A DNA stretch of 64,000 bases, from the NCBI GenBank assembly GCA_030762935.1, contig CM060897.1, positions 111,100,176 to 111,164,175 on the forward strand. Reading direction: 5' to 3'. A program made the position numbers and the translations under genes. The notes beneath the pieces are model-generated. The model searched no databases. It worked only from the letters and a program-made list of their open reading frames with translations, and had not been told where the DNA came from. Source of the DNA: Hymenopus coronatus. Its lineage: Eukaryota; Arthropoda; Insecta; Mantodea; Hymenopodidae. This document shows positions 45,287-56,809 of the stretch, piece by piece (positions within the stretch are counted from its first letter, which is position 1; each line of letters begins with the position of its first letter).

Positions 45287-45525
45287 TTACAACTACACCA
45301 TGATGAAGCCACAGAGTACTCCTACAAAGTCAACTTGACCGTTACCAGCCTCTTTCCACCTTCTCAGCCATTCCCCGAGCCTAGCACAGTCGGGACCTCA
45401 GAAACCAATTCCACCATTCGGGCGTTGGCCAATCAGAGACTTAGGAACCAGAGAAAAGTGTACCAAGGAGAACTAAAATCTGGAGCCGGAACATATTAAC
45501 AGCTCACAAGGTAACGGAGAAAAAT
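45287..45525 (-). promoter_or_regulatory. Candidate promoter region
   Basis: Reading the minus strand, CTCTGATTGGCCAACGCCCG contains an inverted CCAAT box, and a second ATTGG follows about 25 bp downstream (GGAATTGGTTTC). The stretch is CpG-bearing and unique in the window. It lies between the candidate first exon and a mariner copy starting at 45527. No TATA box is obvious. Confidence 0.3.
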
Positions 45526-45526
45526 A

Positions 45527-46742
45527 TGAGGGATGATCAGAAACTATGGTTACAAAGCCTGCAGTGAAATGAGTATACTTTATTTCCTAAACGAATACAC
45601 CCACATTGTCTCCATATCAGATGAGGCACTTGCCGCTTCGTGGGGTGAGCTTGAATAATTCACCCTGGTAAAAATTCTGTCCTTACGTGTTCAGCCACAT
45701 TGTCGTGAAGTGTTGCATCTCCTCATCTGAGCGAATCGTCGGCCTCCAGGTGTTTCTCCAAGTGAGGAAAATGTGAATTTGCTTGAAGCGAGGTCCTGGC
45801 TGTAAGGATGATGATTGACGATATCCCAGCGATACCGCATCAACAGCGTGGTGATCTTCTGGGCTGTATGAGGTCGCGAGCTATGGTGAAGGAAGATGAT
45901 ACCCTCGGTGAAGAGACCAGGCCGTTTCCTCCTGTTTGCTTCGTGTAATCGCGTCATGGTCTCGTAGTATCGTCAGTGGTCACTGTGTGCCCTCCTTCCT
46001 AAAACTTTACGAATATGACAACAGCGCTAACCCAAAATACTGTAGGCGTCATCATCCCGGCAGATGGCGCCACCTTCAACTTCTTTGTCTTTGGAGAAGA
46101 GAGGTGTTTTCACTCAATTGACGACCGCTTACTGCTGGGGGCATAGTGGTGGGCCCATATTTCTCCACCCATGATAATGCAATGAAGAAGACTGTTCCGT
46201 TCCTTGGAGAACCGTTGCAAAAATTCTAAACTGCTCCTTGTGTTGTGGAATCCGTCGGGAACAAACTATCCGTTACTGCAGAATATCGTGAACAATATGA
46301 GGCATGCTTCCAAAAGACCTTGTAACGGGTCTTCCTGAATCAGCTCCTCCACGCGAGGAGTGTTGAAATCTGTGGATGTCAAGCTGGGTAGGACACTGCG
46401 ATCATCGACGCTTTCTCCACCAGTCGCAAACTTTCAACACTATTCTGATGCATGTTGGCGAGACATTACAATCTGTACATAAACCTCTACCTGGATGTCA
46501 GCCGCGGTTACATGTTTCACCTACAGAAATCGAATAAATGAGCGGATATATTCGCGTGATTAGTTTTCTAAACGAGTTGTCATTTGTGTTTATCTTGCAG
46601 TAACGCTGTAGGTATCAGTTGGCTGCAACGCTGCAAAGGTACCAAATGCATGTATTAGAATTACCGCACATTACTAAGTTTCTCTGGGAAAGACGAAACA
46701 AACAACATGGGCCTTGTAACCTTAGTTTCTGATCATACCTTC
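45527..46742 (-). mobile_element. Mariner-type transposon, full length but decayed
   Basis: TIRs share GATGATCAGAAACTA and GGTTACA, with 24 of 28 positions matching. TA is duplicated at 45525-45526 and 46743-46744. The length of 1,216 bp is typical of mariner. It lies beside the candidate promoter. Confidence 0.85.
45690..46480 (-). pseudogene. Mariner transposase (multiple disruptions)
   Basis: Minus-strand pieces in order: a linker region near 46330, an RKEQFRIFATVLQ-like segment, then a degraded catalytic core. The clearest part is EANRRKRPGLFTEGIIFLHH, SSRPHTAQKITTLLMRYRWD and HHPYSQDLASSKFTF. Compared with the usual HDNARPH and PPYSPDLAPSDF motifs, the second catalytic Asp lies in a lost region and the third is not preserved (ASSK for APSD). 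Frameshifts and stops are frequent. Confidence 0.75.
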
Positions 46743-46744
46743 TA

Positions 46745-47382
46745 ACAAAAGAAAACCAAACTCATTGCTTACGCAGTATGTGACTTTTTTTATTTATATT
46801 CTATCTCAAACATTGTAAAGTATATAGAGGTTTAACATTTTAAGTGACTTTTGAAAGACCCTATGTTTCTTTTTGGGTCACGATGTCACTTGTTGGACCA
46901 GTTCCAGTTTTTACTGATGACTGGCTCCATTTTTTGCAATTTGCTTTCTCACGTCTCTTTTCATCTATGCGCGCTAAGTTGTATCAGCGCATCTATTTGG
47001 CTTCTAGGTGTGTAATATTTCTTCCAACGTACAGAGTCATTTCAGAGTTAAAGGGATGTACAAGAAAAAACATCCAACAATACGAGCTAGGAAACTGCTG
47101 GCAATATCCAAGTTGGTTCTAACTATGGAGTTGTGCAATAACGATAGCAGTGATGCTAAATTCAAATTATACTATTCAGGAAGAAGGTGTGTGTTTGAGA
47201 ATGAATTATCAATAATGGCATGTCGATCAGAGATACTTCTTTACCAAGAGCGTCCCCAGGATAAAATAGCAGGTGTATCATAAGTGTCTCTAAAATGGCA
47301 ACCTTATTCCAAAACAGCACAACAAATATCATTGTATTGGCTAGGATCTGGACACTGTGTTTAGCCGGTATGTAAAAAAAAT
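46745..47382. other. Unassigned DNA
   Basis: Two overlapping open frames of about 90 codons (46844-47122 and 47008-47283) have no recognisable motif. No repeat family recognised. Confidence 0.4.
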
Positions 47383-48160
47383 GTACATGTTCCATTCACA
47401 TGACATTCTGCACAAGCTATGCAAACAAACTGTTCTTAAGAAATATCATTCTTTTATCTACAACATACTAATCCAGATACATATTGGCAGAAATGATCTA
47501 TTATTATCTTCCTCGTAAACAGAATGGAAAAACACTAGAATAAATCAACTTTTTTAAAAGCTGTTTGCAATATAATTGAAATCTGCTCTGGCTAAATGAT
47601 CAGGAGTACGACAAAAAGAGATGAAACGAATGAAGACTCTCCGTTAGAAAAACATTTTAAGTATTCTAAAATTTAAACCAATAACAAGAAATATTACAGA
47701 AATGGTTAAGTCCTTACAAATCCGACGTGTTCCATTCAGCTGATTTTCCCTGCAGACTATTGCTACAAAACATTATTGCTTTATCTACATCATGGTAATG
47801 GAGATAAACGTTAGCAAAAATTGTTGTATTAATTCCTTCTAAGAAGAAGAGAATAAGTCACTACACTAGGCTAAAGCGTTAGTAAAATGTTTTAAAAACT
47901 GCATAGTTATATGAAACAATTGAAACTCAGTTATTGCTTTGCTCACCCAGGAGTAAAACGAAGGAGTGCCGAAAGGAAATATGATCTCTCGTTTGACAAA
48001 TTTTAAGAAAATTAAAATTAAAACTCGTAACAAGTAATATTTCTGAAAAGGTTAACTCTACAAAAACGTATTACATGACACAAATTCGAGGTGTATATTT
48101 TTGGCGTAGTAAGTTTTGTATATCTATTACGGTAAGCAAAAGTCATCTAGAATGCATAAT
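47383..48160 (-). repeat. FamA: two partial minus units head to tail
   Basis: First right end at 47386 (TGTTCCATTCACATGACATT), second at 47722 (AATCCGACGTGTTCCATTCA), about 336 bp apart. The second runs to ATCTATTACGGTAAGCAAAA. Confidence 0.6.
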
Positions 48161-48164
48161 TCAA

Positions 48165-48995
48165 AACTAAAATTTGAATAAATACTAAACTGGTTATTTA
48201 AATTTATTATCTTTTAAGGATGCAACATGGTGAGTTTTAGAAAAATCTCATACTCTACACTACCCTTTACACAAAATATTTTTTGAAATTTCCACAAAAA
48301 TGGCTATAACGATTTTGATTAACATACCGTATATTAAAGATATTTAAATGACAAATAAAAGTTTGTCTTCACTTTATTAGGAATATCCTCTGAGGTGTTT
48401 TGCATTCTGAATGAGTTTTGTATAACTACTGTAAAAAGGAAAATGAAACCTAAGCCTGATATTAATGCAGATCTAAAAATAATTTTGAACCATATATTGT
48501 TGGAAGCCAACTGTTGGTACGGCAATAATGATAATGGCTACTGTGAGGTGGGCTCAGGTATCTACATCTAGTAAACCGCAAGAGATAGACAAAGACTTTA
48601 GTACAAGAAACATAGAGATCGTCAAAACACACAATTTATGTTTTGTACATTTTTGTTGTACGGCTAACCGTTTCCGAATGTTCCTTGTTATTGGTTTCTG
48701 TTTTAAAATAGTATATTTTTCCCATATAGAAGTAATGCGTGTTTTGTTGTTTTACTCTTCGCCACCAAAAAAATCTGAATTTCAATAACAATCTAATTAC
48801 AGTGGCTTTTAAAGCATTTGGCTATCGGTTTAGCCTAGTGTACATCCTCCTTTACCTTCTACTTATAAGGAACTAAGTGATAAGACAATTTCTGTTAATG
48901 TTAATCTCGATTAGCGTGACGTGGGTAGAACAATAATCTTTGTAAGACGTTTCTTTGCACAATAAGTAGAAAAATACTTGTGCATTGAACACATC
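48165..48995 (+). repeat. FamA unit without left end
   Basis: AATACTAAACTGGTTATTTA, TTTTAAGGATGCAACATGG, ACGATTTTGATTAACATACC, then an insertion at 48428-48568, then GTAAACCGCAAGAGATAGAC, GGTTTAGCCTAGTGTACATC and TAAGTAGAAAAATACTTGTG. Confidence 0.65.
48428..48568 (-). mobile_element. Probable SINE family 5 insertion
   Basis: On the minus strand GCCGTACCAACAGTTGGC and TATATGGTTCAAAATTA follow the order of family 5. It interrupts the FamA ACTGGTAAACCG block. Confidence 0.45.
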
Positions 48996-50379
48996 GAAGA
49001 TGTGGCAATAAGTTTCCTGAATGATGTCATCATTGGCTTGTGCGCATTACACACAGGTGTGATTCTTTCACCAGGTGCAACAGTCAGAGCTTTGATACAA
49101 TAAGGCCGCCAACCACTCACTTGTTCACTCACACAAGTGCGAGAATTGATCCAGAATGGAAAGGAAGCCGCCGGCAACAATTCACTATAAATAATGGAAA
49201 GGAAGTTGTTTTATAGTCGCGTGCATTTGGTGCGCCCCATGGCACATTATCCCATTTGTGTTCACAAATGTATTTAATTTAATTTCTTGTATATTTACAT
49301 TAGAAACATTTAAAAAAACAATGGTCTTTACCCAGTAGTAGTTTATAAGGACATATTTGGATTAGGATAAGGACAATGAATTAAGGGTAGACGAGTTTAC
49401 AATGGGGTTTCAAAAAGTAATTAAGGAATTCAGAATTTCTGATCAATAAGGGAGAAGTAACATAATATCCATTTCATTGAGATTTTATTTAACTCAATAT
49501 CGAAACATGTTACATTTTACTTTCACATTACTTCTCTATCCATTCTTCAACAAAGAATTCTTAAGGACACTGGAACTAAATTTTGGAGCTTTTCTTATTT
49601 TACATATATTTACTTGAAAATTAGAACTTTAAAAACCAGAAAATTAAAAAATTACTTACTAGAGCTCTAGCTCAAATAGTTCACAGTAATAAAATTAACT
49701 ATTTTAATTTTTGAAAAAATGAAAATATCTGAAACTGCCTTGTGCAACGAAATTTGTCAAAAACTACGATAGTGTCGTTTTCTAGGAGAATAAATTAAAG
49801 ATTTGAGTTTTAAACTGGCGATACTAGTTGTAGAGAAATACGTTTTTATACTTTAATGGTGTTAAAATTCCACTTGTTTGTATGTTCCACTTGTCCAATG
49901 AATAAAGTGGTTACTAAAAATTACATTATGAAATCTTTAAGAATCAGTTAGGCACCAAGTATGAAATTTGCAAACAAACCAAAGCAGAACTGAAAAGTAA
50001 GGATTCAAATTGAAAAGCAAAGATGTAAAACTGAGAAAAAAATATATACAGAAAGAAATAATTTTAAAAATAGCGGATCTGAAAAACGTTTGACCAAAAG
50101 AATTCACAGGGAACTATAGGATTTTTATATGATATAATTCATAAATTTAAAACTTTATATTCATTCTAAAATCATTTTATTATTTGTATAGAGAAAAATA
50201 AATTCGAGGTGTTTTGAGGAAATTAAAAATATGCACGAAGATTATTTTAGAAGGGAAACCATCAAGACAAGTTTCAAATGTTACTACTATCTAGGTTGTG
50301 ATATTAATATAAAAATGATATTGAAGATGATATTATAAAATATCAAAATTACAAATTATATGCGAATTTAGGAATAAAA
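48996..50379. other. Unassigned AT-rich DNA
   Basis: 49000-49190 is GC-richer with an 89-codon minus frame of unknown nature. The remainder is very AT-rich and featureless. Confidence 0.4.
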
Positions 50380-50470
50380 CAAGAAAACCGACTGCCTCTC
50401 ACCCAGAGATCCCGGGTTCGATACCGGCTGGTGCAGGGAATGTTTCTTTAACTAAAATCATCCCCCACAG
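50380..50470 (+). mobile_element. tRNA-like SINE fragment
   Basis: ACTGCCTCTCACCCAGAGAT then CCCGGGTTCGATACCGGC, a good box B in its stem context. A box A is not evident and the body is short. Confidence 0.45.
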
Positions 50471-50729
50471 AGTCTGCAAGTCTGTATTTGAGAGTGAATG
50501 TGTCCATGTGTATTTAATAGTAATATAATACTGGAAAAGCTAACGTTAACAAACCCTATATTTAAGCGCAAAATAGCAGCAGCTATTTCTAAAAAAGGCC
50601 CCCAGGATGACCATAGAAGTTAATGGGGGGGGGGGGGCTACACAAATGAAAAAAATAATACAAAGATCTTGCATGTTAATTTATATGGAGTTTCTCCAGC
50701 TGTTCCATAAACCAAGTTTCCTTAAACTT
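50471..50729. other. Unassigned
   Basis: Contains a run of 11 G at 50626-50636. No other signal. Confidence 0.4.
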
Positions 50730-51568
50730 TATGAGAAATGATCCTATTACTTGCTTACTTATAAGTAGGAGGGATATTAGACAGTACACTAGACTAAAGC
50801 GCTAGTCAAACCTTATAAGTCCTATCGCTATGTGAAACAATTGAAATTCGTTACTCTTTGTATGGCAGCATTAAAAAGAAAGAGATGAAACGAAAGTTGA
50901 CTTCCCGCTTGAGAAAAGTTTAAATAATTCAAAATTGAACCCAGTTACAAGAAATATCCCAGAACGGTGAACTCTACAAAAAACAAACTAAACAAACAAA
51001 ACAAAAAACAAACAAAAACTAAGTAAGGACTGAGGTTTTCCTGTTAAACATGTTTACTCTAAATTTTCAATATATAAATTGTGTGTTTTAATAATATCTA
51101 CATGTTTGTGTAGTTGTTTTTGTCTTTATCTTACGGTTTGGGTTTATGCAAGAGTAATCCAGAATGAAGAGGTCTTCATAGGCTCTTCCCAGCAAATTTA
51201 ACATATACATTTCATGTGTCATGAAAAGTTTTTAAAAATTTGGTATTTTAATCAAATAATTTCTAAGAAAAAAATTTGAGAAAATCAAAAATGTCCAAAA
51301 ATGTTCCATGTAAAAATATTTGGGGGTATGTAATTTTCCTGAAAATCTCCCTGGCACATTCTTGGTGGATAGATACTGAAATTGAGTTATGCTGCCCACG
51401 GACACACATATACACACAGACATTTTTAAAAAAATGGGTTTTTTATTTAGGGTGTCTTATAACCTGTATTTCCGGAGATATCTTGGTGTCAAATATGTTG
51501 GTGCAGTACAGTACCTTCTGTATCTGCTATGTACGTTGAGCATACATGCTAGAGAAAATAAAAATGAA
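50730..51568 (-). repeat. FamA unit lacking right end
   Basis: TTACTTATAAGTAGGAGGGA, ACTAGACTAAAGCGCTAGTC, CTTATCTTACGGTTTGGG, GAAAATCTCCCTGGCACATT, a CACA tract, TTTCCGGAGATATCTTGGTG and GCATACATGCTAGAGAAAAT. 51569-51954 is unassigned. Confidence 0.65.
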
Positions 51569-51954
51569 AATAGAATAGAACTAATCTTTACAAAACTGTT
51601 GCTACCTCAATTATTCTTGACGGATGGGAATCGTGGATATATCTAAATAAAATAAAAAAAAAAACTACAAAGTCCTGAAATGGTACTTTAGAGAGCAAAA
51701 GGCTACAAAAGTTAGATGATGATACAAAAGAGCTGAACATTTTTAGCATGAATTGGATAAAAGATGAACTCTTTTGAAGTTGCTTTAACACCCAAAAGAA
51801 TTGAGGACAGAAGACTCCCAAAAGCTGTATTCAAGTGTAAGGAAACTGAGATAAGAGATACAGGAAGGCCTAAAGGAGGATCGAAAGAGAAAATGTGAGC
51901 GAAACAGGCGATATCGCCTACTCTGTGTACTGAAGAAAAACTCGAGGATATCTC

Positions 51955-52385
51955 AGTGACTGCAGCCTCCGTGGCGCAATCGGGTAGTGGGTTCGACTGT
52001 TAGCCGCAATGTTAGGGGTTCGTGTGCACTAGGGGGTAGGAATTTCCAACCACTTTAGCTGCTTTGGTGCGAGTGCTGTAAACCCGTAACAGTCGCGGTA
52101 GTTATGACGTTATTAGAAGTATTTGGGGTGGTGATGTTCGTATTGGGTTGGACTCGGCGGGGTAGTAGCTCTCGATTTCCATAGGAGATTGTGTACGCCT
52201 AGGCGGTGAAGTCTGGACCAGGCTGTGAGACGCCTTAGTATCCTCAGGTTACTAATATGGAGGGCTTAGTAGACAAGCGCTAATAAATGTTCCCACACCG
52301 GGGTTGCCGTATTCATCCCTATGAGGTTGACGCGGCGTACGTAACGTATCCACTTCCACACTTGCGTCAGCAATGGGCTTGGCGT
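51955..52385 (+). mobile_element. tRNA-like head with GC-rich body
   Basis: GCCTCCGTGGCGCAATCGGG is a strong tRNA-like 5' half with box A. GTTAGGGGTTCGTGTGCAC gives a weak box B. The following 330 bp is GC-richer than the window (GTTGACGCGGCGTACGTAAC). It could be a further SINE family or LINE-related tail, identity unknown. Confidence 0.45.
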
Positions 52386-52690
52386 CACCCTCCATAGTGT
52401 AGCGATTACCATGCTTATCTCATATACCCAAGGTCGCCGGTTTAAACCTGGTGGAGGACGATGCATATTTTCAGGTATAAAAATCCTTGGCTGGCTTCCT
52501 TCGGAAGGGAAGTAAAGCCGTTGGTCCACTGTCGTAGATTTACGGCATGTAAAAGAACCTCAATCCTGATAAAGAGGCATCTGAGCAAATTTAAGCTGTC
52601 TTGCACGCCCAACATGGAATGGGACAGCAAGAACCACGGTAGCTAAAGAGCGTCCATGAATAACATTCCATATAATTTCATTTAATTTCA
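52386..52690 (+). mobile_element. tRNA-derived SINE, family 2
   Basis: ACCCTCCATAGTGTAGCGAT, GGTCGCCGGTTTAAACCTGG, CTTCCTTCGGAAGGGAAGTA, GTCGTAGATTTACGGCATGT and the ATTTCATTTAATTTC tail. Box A has two substitutions relative to the reference copy. Confidence 0.85.
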
Positions 52691-52861
52691 AAAGCTTGGC
52701 GTATAAAATCGAAACCGTGCTAATGAAAACCTCAGGAATTTGTTCCCTGAGAGTTATGGGACACATCTGATCAGTCAAGTCACTGCATCTTGGTTATGTT
52801 GTTGGCGACAAGTATCTAACGAGAAGGTCGGTCAATGCATACATACATACTTACATACATA

Positions 52862-53109
52862 CGGCCGCGCCGTGGCCGAGTGGTTAGACCACTTGCCTCT
52901 CACCTAGACGGCCGGGGTTCGATCCCAAGCGACCGCATGTGAGATTTGTGGTGGACAAAGCGGCGCTGGGGCGGGTTTCCTCCGGGTACTCCGGTTTCCC
53001 CCGCCATCGCATTCCACTGGTGCTCCATCATCATTCATGTATCACCAGTGTCACCGCCTGCGGTGCCATAAGTAGTTAAAGCGGGCGTTAAACACTACCA
53101 AAAAAAAAA

Positions 53110-53110
<1 letters not shown>
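52862..53110 (+). mobile_element. tRNA-derived SINE, family 1 (reference copy)
   Basis: Full length: CGTGGCCGAGTGGTTAGACC (box A), CGGGGTTCGATCCC (box B), GTGAGATTTGTGGTGGACAA, GGGCGGGTTTCCTCCGGGTA, CCGCATTCCACTGG-like word, GTATCACCAGTGTCACCGCC and GCGGGCGTTAAACACTACC, then an A tail. ACATAC repeats flank both ends. The tRNA-like head resembles Ser/Leu tRNA. Confidence 0.9.
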
Positions 53111-53140
<30 letters not shown>

Positions 53141-53172
53141 TACATACTTATATACATACACACATAATTTAG
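53111..53172. repeat. (CATA)n/(CACA)n simple repeat
   Basis: TACATACATA and CACACACA units continue the simple sequence found before the SINE, so the SINE is inserted in a microsatellite. Confidence 0.8.
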
Positions 53173-54083
53173 ATTTGGTATTCGAGATAAACACTAGCAG
53201 AAATAGTTGCAGTAGTTTCTTCTAAGTAGAAACGGAAAAAAGGTGATACCCCAGGCTAAAGCGATCTTTTAAAAAGAGGTCGACCTGTGAAACAATTGAA
53301 ATTTAATTCAACTTGCACGGCCAGCAGTAAAAATAGGAGAGATAAAACGTAAGATGACCTCACTTTGAGAAAAGTTTAAGTCCCTTGAAAAGCAAACCAA
53401 TAACATTGAATATCTCGGAAATGGTTAACTCTACAAAAATACATATGATATAAATTTGTTTTAACGAGATTTATATTTTTTGTGTAGATAGTACGTTTTT
53501 GTCCATTTCATATGTTTACCAGTTACACAAAATTCATTCCAAATGAGGAGCTACTCAGAAGCTATTCCTACATTGTTCAAGTTATAAATACGTTTTATTT
53601 GTCATGCAAATACCCTTAATATGCGGTGTTTCTGTCAAAATCTTTGGTCATTCTTGAGAAGGAAAATATTTTCAAAAAAACTCCATGTAAAGTATAGTTT
53701 GGGGTTGCAGAATTTTCCTTAAACTCTTCGTGTCGCATCCTTAGAGTATAGATAGATACTAGAGTATATTGCCAAATTTGACATTTTATTGTCTTTTGGT
53801 TTTTGCTCATGGATACAGCAACAAACACACCTCACACAGACCTTTTTCTACGAAGAACTTTTTTTTGGGGGGGGGATACAGGGGACCCTAAAATTGTACA
53901 TTTCCGGTGAAGTATCGATTTCGAATTTTGGGGTGGAATGCAATACCTACTCTATCTATGTAATACGTACTAAGTAGAACTTTTTCTGTTTATATAGGGA
54001 ATACTAAAATGTGTGTTTCCGATAAAAATTGATATTAGAATTTTAGGGTGGAGTGCAATATCTTCTCTTAGAGAAAGTAAAAT
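53173..54083 (-). repeat. FamA unit with duplicated terminal module
   Basis: GAGATAAACACTAGCAGAAA to TTTCCGGTGAAGTATCGATT (53902) and again GTTTCCGATAAAAATTGATA (54014). Both modules end in shortened hairpins. A run of 10 G at 53868-53877 lies between the CA tract and the module. Confidence 0.65.
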
Positions 54084-54558
54084 CATGATATGTTCCCTTC
54101 CAATATCTACCTATTCTGCAGGAAATTATTGTTACAAACACTTATTATTTTATCTACTTCATGCTAATGGAGATAAACATTAACAGAAATAGCGTTATTA
54201 ATAATAACACTAGATTAATAGCGCTATAGTCAGAAGAGGAATAAGTGGATATACTAGACTTAACTAATGATCAAATCTTTTAATAAATAGTCGTTAGGAC
54301 TTGAAATTCCGTTCTGTGGACGATGACTTCTCACTTGAGAAAAACATTTGTATTGGGACATTTAAATCAATTAAACGGAATACCATGTAAATGGCTAACA
54401 CATTACAATGAAAGTATGTGATAATTTGTGTATTCTAATGAGATCTACGTTTTTAGTGGAGTGGAGTAAGGTCTTACAGTTATGTAAAAATGATCCAAAT
54501 TGGCTAATAGGAGAAAAATTAAACATAATTAATTCCTCATTAAAACAACTTTAATATA

Positions 54559-55481
54559 CAGAGTGTCCGGGAAGTAAGGATGAATTTGAATTTGGCGCTA
54601 TTTTATGATATGACGGTTGGCAGTCGTTGTTGTTTCATGTTTGTTATCCCCTGTCCTTCTCAGTAATAGTCTGATATCTTTTGTGTGGGGAGCACTGTTG
54701 TTTGATATTCTGTTGTAAATGTTAAAAAAACAGAACAACCGTGTTCTGTTCGAAAACAAGAAAACATTGCTGCCGTGCGTGAGAATGTGACCGTGAGCCT
54801 CAGAACATCGGTTCGCTATCGAGCCAACAATTGCATTCATCAAGTTTACTGCAAAAGATCTGAAAATGCATGCGTATAAGATTCGACTTACACTAGCCTA
54901 CCAGATCTTGCGATTTTACGCATTGTGACCTTTTTTGTTTTTTTAATCAAATGTGTACATGAACAAACCACAAACAATACATCTGTATGAAGACTTCATT
55001 GAAAACGTCAATGAACGTTTCGTTAGTTGTCTCGCGGCCATGGATAGTCATATGGAGGATATAATTTTTCATACATAAATGGGAGATGTTACTTAATGTG
55101 TTTATAAAAAACCTTACATTTTCAATAAACTTTGCATATTCTAGCTCCATGGCACGACAGTCCACAAGGGACCTTGTTCTACCGCCCGGCCGCCGCATCC
55201 CCCATCTCGGCCCGAATGTGGAGCAGTGCTGGAGGGTGAGACGTGTCCCTCCTGACCGGTTTATGCATTCATCTCTATCTGCAGCCGCTACATCTCAATC
55301 AAGCAGCTCCACAATTGCCTCCGCCCCCAGAGTCTTCACGAGGCTGAGTGCACCCCGGACCAGGTCTCCCAGCAAGGGAAAATTCCCCACGCCGGTATCA
55401 GGAATCGAACCCAGGTCTCCCGTTTGTCAAGTATGTGTGTTCTATAGCGCTTAAAATTCGTCCATACTTCCTGGACACCTG
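54559..55481 (+). mobile_element. Tc3-like transposon, internally deleted, carrying a SINE
   Basis: TIRs: GTGTCCGGGAAGTAAGGATG on the left and, inverted, GTGTCCAGGAAGTATGGACG on the right. TA is duplicated at 54557-54558 and 55482-55483. Inside, VRKQENIAAVRENV near 54750 and DFIENVNERFVSCLA then HMEDIIFHT near 55000 are the N-terminal and C-terminal ends of a Tc3-type transposase. The catalytic middle (about 200 residues) is missing, so the element is non-autonomous. Confidence 0.8.
55142..55440 (-). mobile_element. tRNA-derived SINE, family 6
   Basis: The GC-rich minus copy has a box B (GGGAGACCTGGGTTCGATTC) near 55415. TTCTA flanks both sides. It interrupts the 3' end of the Tc3-like element just before its TIR. 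Confidence 0.7.
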
Positions 55482-55862
55482 TATTACACTATTTTAATTA
55501 AAATTGAAAGAGCTATATTTTTAAAATGTTCCATTTAAAGCGCAGAAGGGGGTGACATGATTTGGTTGAAAATCTTCACGTGACATGACTGTAAAATACT
55601 GATGTTAAATACTAAGTCGATAGGCAAATTTTCGTTTTTCAATTATGCTGTTCCCACACTTACATACACTGTAAATTGCTCTAAAAATTTTGATGATGCG
55701 TTAGATTTGTATCACTCTTAGTTGTTCTACAATAAACTATTTTTGTAAAATCTTATTATTTTATCTCTTTTATGCTAATCGAAATAAGAAATGGTCTTGA
55801 AGCTTCTATGTAAACACAAGGGAAATAAGGAAATATACTAGGTAAAGCGGCAGTCCATTTTT

Positions 55863-56685
55863 TACTTTCTCTACACGTACTATGCACATAGTGTATAGAG
55901 AAAGTTTGTATTGCACTTAAAAATTCGACACCGAGATTTAATTTAAATTAATGTTTTGGGGCCTCCTGAACCCAAAAAGAGCATTTTAAAAGAATGTCTG
56001 TGTGTATGTGTGTGTCCGTTTAATACTAAACTTGATATTTAATCTCAATATCTCCCAAGGATGCGACACGAAGACTTACAAGAAAATCTCACCACCCCCA
56101 AATGCTCTTTACGTGGAAAAAATTTGAAATTTTTTATTTTCTCAACAATGGTTGTAATAATTTTGATTCAAATTTTTTATGTTTGACATATTTACATGAC
56201 AAATAAATGTATGTTTTGAATTTTCTGGGAATAGCCTCTGAAGAGCTAGTTTTTCTGAATGATTTATTTTTTAATTTTGCTAACTAGTAAACTGTAAGAT
56301 ATGGGAAAACCTTACTACATAAAAACTGTAAACCTCTTAAAACACAATTTATGTCATACATATTTTTTTCGTGGACATGGCGGTTTTCGATATATTCCTT
56401 GTTATTGGTTTCAGTTTTAAAATACATATACTTTCACGTACGGGAACTTGTCAACCTCTGGCCACGCATACGGATTTCAAGCCCACAGCAACCGTATTTT
56501 AAACATTTGACTGTCGGCTTACCCTAGTGTATTCCCTTATTTCCCTTCTACTTATAAGGATCTAGGTAATAAGGCCGTTTCTGCTAATGTTCTCGATTAG
56601 TATGAAGTACATAGAAGAATAAGATTAATAATTTGTTACAGAGATGTAGAGAAAGTCATGTGAATGGTTCACGAGAGATTTTTTA
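55863..56685 (+). repeat. FamA unit, complete (reference for hairpin)
   Basis: The left terminus 55864-55905 folds into a near-perfect hairpin: ACTTTCTCTACAC, bulge GT, ACTATG, loop CA, then CATAGT and GTATAGAGAAAGT. The copy continues with GGATGCGACACGAAGACTTA, TCTGGGAATAGCCTCTGAAG, CTTGTTATTGGTTTCAGTTT, TTACCCTAGTGTATTCCC and the right end ATGTAGAGAAAGTCATGTGA. Confidence 0.8.
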
Positions 56686-56809
56686 AGAGTTGAATGCTAA
56701 AGGAAACGAAAAACGGTAACTACTTCGTATTTGAGAAACTTATTGGTAAATTTATATCAATAAAATGAATATCTCCAATAAGTTTAACTCCACAAAATAC
56801 GACTATTTC

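Larger units (their letters stand above)
54085..55862 (-). repeat. FamA unit hosting a Tc3-like element, followed by a right-end fragment
   Basis: Starts ATGATATGTTCCCTTCCAAT. It is interrupted at 54559-55481. It resumes with TATTACACTATTTTAATTA, AAATCTTCACGTGACATGAC and TTTTCGTTTTTCAATTATGC. A separate minus right-end piece is at 55697-55862. Confidence 0.65.

Noticed and set aside
55086..55454. 122-codon Ser/Pro/Arg-rich frame
   Set aside because: It lies almost wholly in the GC-rich SINE inserted in the Tc3-like element.
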